This document shows positions 60,776 through 64,000 of a stretch of DNA of 64,000 bases, piece by piece. Within the stretch, counting starts at the first letter, position 1. Each line of letters opens with the position of its first letter. A model generated the notes under the pieces. That model was not told the DNA's origin and did no database searches. It saw only the letters and a program-made list of their open reading frames with translations. Position numbers and translations under genes: made by a program. This DNA comes from Saxidomus purpurata (lineage: Eukaryota; Mollusca; Bivalvia; Venerida; Veneridae): contig JAFMSR010000017.1 in NCBI GenBank assembly GCA_022818135.1, positions 15,332,131 through 15,396,130 on the forward strand, written 5' to 3'.

Positions 60776-61487
60776 TACATAAAATAAATACAAACATGTG
60801 ATTTCTCTCATGACAGCATTATATCTTAAAGAAAGGTTGGGTTTTCATTTTTTGACTAGTATAGTGAAAAATATTTTTCACATTCAATCCTCTATATTCA
60901 GATATTTTGTTTAAGTATTAAAGAAATGTTCATAAATTTCAAAGTATCAGTCACTGATTTTAAAATGTCTCTCTTAAGATTTGGATGGTCACTTTGAACG
61001 GTAATATCACATTAAAAGTGCACGTTTTAGGTTGAATTTCAATTTGCAACTTTTTAATGTTTGACATCATTAAAAATACTGCCTATACAGTTTTTCTGCC
61101 TAATCAGTTTTTCTGTAATCTACATTTTAATTGCTTTACCTCCCGGTTATTTTTTAAACTATTCAACATCAAATTTTTCTCACGACCACAGTGTCAGAGT
61201 ATGAATATAATTCATTAAATGAAAGCACTGAAAGATATATTAAAAAAGCAATAGAAATCGGAATATGATATATCCGCTTTTTATTAAAGTTTGAATGTAT
61301 ATTTAAATATCAATTCATTTGATACTTGTACTATTAAAAACAGGTCGGGAATTTAAAGAGGCATAACCTAAAACTGGGAGCATTTTAAAATGGACTCGAA
61401 ACCTTTTTAATCAAAGAGTTGAAAGGATAGCCAATAAACATTTAAGTTTCATCTAAAACTCCTCCAAGAATAGGTAAAACTACTATA

Positions 61488-61665
61488 CAGTCAAACCTGT
61501 GTTAAAGACCACCCCGAATAGAGACCAACCTGCGAATAAAGACCAGCAGGGAGGTCATCGTGGACTATAAATATATAGTAGACACACCTGTGAATAAAGA
61601 CCACCTGCAAACAAAGACCACATTTGTAGCTTCCCAATGGTGGTCTTTGTTCACAGGTTTGACTG
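61488..61665. mobile_element. TA-flanked MITE, Tc1/mariner-like
   Basis: TA CAGTCAAACCTGTG on the left and CACAGGTTTGACTG TA on the right, with repeated AAAGACCAC motifs inside. 178 bp. Confidence 0.8.
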
Positions 61666-61961
61666 TACATCTACATTTCTTTCTTTAAAAAAACACCTTG
61701 TTTCATAAGTGATTTATTATTAAGGAGCGCAGTATTTGCACACAGTGCGTAAACGAGACATATCTCGATGAAAATATTACATACATTCAGCTCATGTTTA
61801 GGGTAGACCGGGGCTAGTTCGGCCTCGGGGTATGTTCGGCATCTGGTTACAAATAGCGCCTGAACCAAGATATAGAGATGTCATCAATATTATGACGTCA
61901 CTTGTGACGCTTTTATATGCATACCTACAAAAATGGCCACCTTGTGATGGTTAATTAAGAA

Positions 61962-62640
61962 ATAACATCCGTTCCAGCGGTGCTAGTCGTTTAATAAACA
62001 ATGATTTGGAGTACTGATATGCAGAAAAGCCACGAAGTCCGAAGGCCTGAGTGGTTTATAACTGCGACAGTACGACAAATTATGGTTTATTAGACGATAA
62101 CAACGCTGAAAGGATGTTATTTCGATTCTAACATGACCAATTAAAAGGTGAATAAATGCAAAGCTTTTTTCCTACGCGACGCTCATTTAACGTCGCGGCG
62201 CAAGACGTCATGTTTACAGCACGGTTCCCCGTTGTATATGGTTTATATACTATTTTTCTCTCTTTGTTTGAGACAAATCGTGAGTCATGTTAGAATGAAA
62301 CGCCGTTCCAGCGGTGTTAGTCGTTTAATAAACAATGATTTGGAGTACTGATATGCAGTAATTAGCCACGAAGGCCGAAGGCCTGAGTGGTTTATAACTG
62401 CAGATCAGTTCGACAAATTATGGTTTATTAGACGATAACAACGCTGAAATCTATTTCGATTCTAACAAGTGAATAAATGCAAAGCTTTATTTTCTACGCG
62501 AACGCTCATTTAACGTCATGCGGCGCAATATGACGTCATGTTTACAGCATATCAGTTCCCGCGTTGTTTATGGTTTAATATAACATAATTGTTCTACTCT
62601 TTGTATATAGAGACAAAATCGTTAGTCATGTTAGAATGTC
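61962..62640 (+). repeat. Direct duplication of a palindromic unit of about 330 bp
   Basis: CGTTCCAGCGGTGTTAGTCG through GTTAGAATG occurs twice (from about 61972 and 62300). Each unit contains near-palindromic arms (TAGTCGTTTAATAAACAATG versus TGGTTTATTAGACGATAACA). Confidence 0.7.
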
Positions 62641-62649
62641 GTTTTGGAA

Positions 62650-64000
62650 CCGAAACTTCATTTTTTCGATTTCTGCGGAAATTTTCAACTTCCATTTCAG
62701 TTTTTATTTTTCTTGAGACCCGTTAAGATTCAGATTAAACTCTTTTATTTTATGTTTTCCAGTGAATTATATAGTTTTCTCAGTGAAATAAAAGTGATAA
62801 TCCGTTTTGAAACAGTGATCACCCACCCCCCCCTTTTTTTTTTCACTTTTTTGCAATCTTTAGCCCGGATTTGTCAAATAACCGAGCGTTATTAATACTG
62901 GAGACCTGCGACGAGACGTCGTTAAAGCTCTTTGTTCTATGTTTTCTGATGCGTTTCCGCGTTTTCGTGTTTTAGAAAAATCAATAAAAATAAAGTTTTC
63001 TAAAAAACAGAAAAATGTTGGTATGGTGTATGTTTTACGTGAAGTAGTTTTCGTGGCCGCGCCACTCGGCCTTGGTGCCCCCAGGCTTAACTATATGTAT
63101 ATTAATAAAGGATAATTGGCTTTGATATAATACCATGTAAATTCCATTTTCTGCACAATGCAAGATTATGTCTTTAAATTGTTTTAAGCAAGTGTCTTTT
63201 CACAAAAACACACATGAAACAGTCAAGGTGACGTTTTGTAACTTGAGTCAAAGTCAATGTTAAATTCTCATATTGTTCTACGGAGATGACTGTTTCATTT
63301 TCTTTTTAGAATTTTTTGTTTGAATTCTACAATTTCTAGAGACGCCGTTTTCACGAATTTCACAGTGACTTTACTTTAAAAACTGTTCTTGCATAGAACA
63401 ACTTTTGCACCAAGGGGGACATACGTGTTTTACAAACAACTCTTGTTGAAGGTTTATTTTATACGTTGAAAAAAGGTTCTTCGTTTAAAATAAAATTTAT
63501 ACTTTGACTGAAATTATCTAGCGGAAAAGTGCACTTTTCATTTATAATGTTCTGTCGCAAGGTTACATATCACTAAATGTACAAATGTAACAGCAACAAA
63601 AGCACGGTATACATCATCAGCCATTTTTCTCTGAGTCAGTTAGGTTCCTGTGAAAATAATTAGTACATGTACATGTACATTCACCGCTTTAGGTAATGTC
63701 ACCTAGTTTTTGTTGTTGTTGTTGTTGTCCGATTATACACTCAGATAGGGATACTGAAAATACAGTTGAAAGAAATCGAACAAAATGGTGTTTGTACCGC
63801 TGCTTAGTTGTTAAATGAAAATCACAATAGCTAAGCAAGTATACTGAACGTATATTTACGGATATTCAGATTACTTTGATTATTTCATCTTCTGTCAGGG
63901 TCTCCCATGGGCAACAATTCCATCTCGCATTTAATAAATTTCTGTCAAACAGTAAAGAAAAACTCAAATTCAGTAGAAACTGAGTTTTATCGGTAGTTCC
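62650..64000. other. Intergenic, nothing assigned
   Basis: AT-rich sequence with a short C/T run near 62824 and a TTG repeat near 63709. No supported gene. Confidence 0.4.

Overview
This is eukaryotic DNA: AT-rich, intron-containing and crowded with transposable elements. The repeat types suggest a bivalve mollusc. They include tRNA-headed SINEs with sequence-similar bodies, GGACGGACGGAC-tailed tandem elements that start with GGGGCATAACTCTGT-like units, many TTAA-flanked MITEs, and Ty3/gypsy debris. The organism assignment is inference from repeat style; no conserved housekeeping gene is present to confirm it.

Two protein-coding genes can be assembled exon by exon, both on the minus strand. 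Gene 1 (31904 down to 8088) has 15 coding exons joined by 14 GT-AG introns with consistent phases throughout. Its 1137-nt reading frame encodes 378 residues: a signal peptide, then a helical protein with eight cysteines after the signal peptide, an acidic stretch, and a Leu/Lys helix ending in a lysine run. Gene 2 (56145 down to 53539) has four coding exons and encodes 159 residues with the same plan: a signal peptide ending in LSEA, a Gly/Pro/acidic middle and a closely matching C-terminal helix. I recognise neither family. The intron phases of gene 1 repeat with a period of three exons (1-1, 1-0, 0-1), which suggests serial duplication of a three-exon module. Gene 2 looks like a reduced form of the same design. 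This undescribed-looking modular secreted family is the most interesting item in the window.

Layout. 1-4300: degenerate dispersed repeat and a decayed, reverse-oriented Ty3/gypsy element interrupted by a SINE, an inverted-repeat element and an AT palindrome. 4300-8000: unassigned DNA, a small MITE and a 580-bp A/C homopolymer tract. 8000-32000: gene 1, with MITEs, SINEs and tandem repeats in its introns. 32000-46600: intergenic, with several TTAA-flanked MITEs, a Helitron-like insertion inside a 147-bp tandem array and a 965-bp long-inverted-repeat element with perfect 8-bp target duplications. 46619-48853: a 27-bp satellite with about 82 copies that abuts a tRNA-like head. 49000-53500: MITE remnants and a SINE. 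53500-56150: gene 2. 56600-60800: a dense cluster of one SINE family, with one copy split by a TTAA-inserted MITE, and a GC-rich island. 61400-62650: a TA-flanked MITE and a duplicated palindromic element. 62650-64000: nothing recognised.
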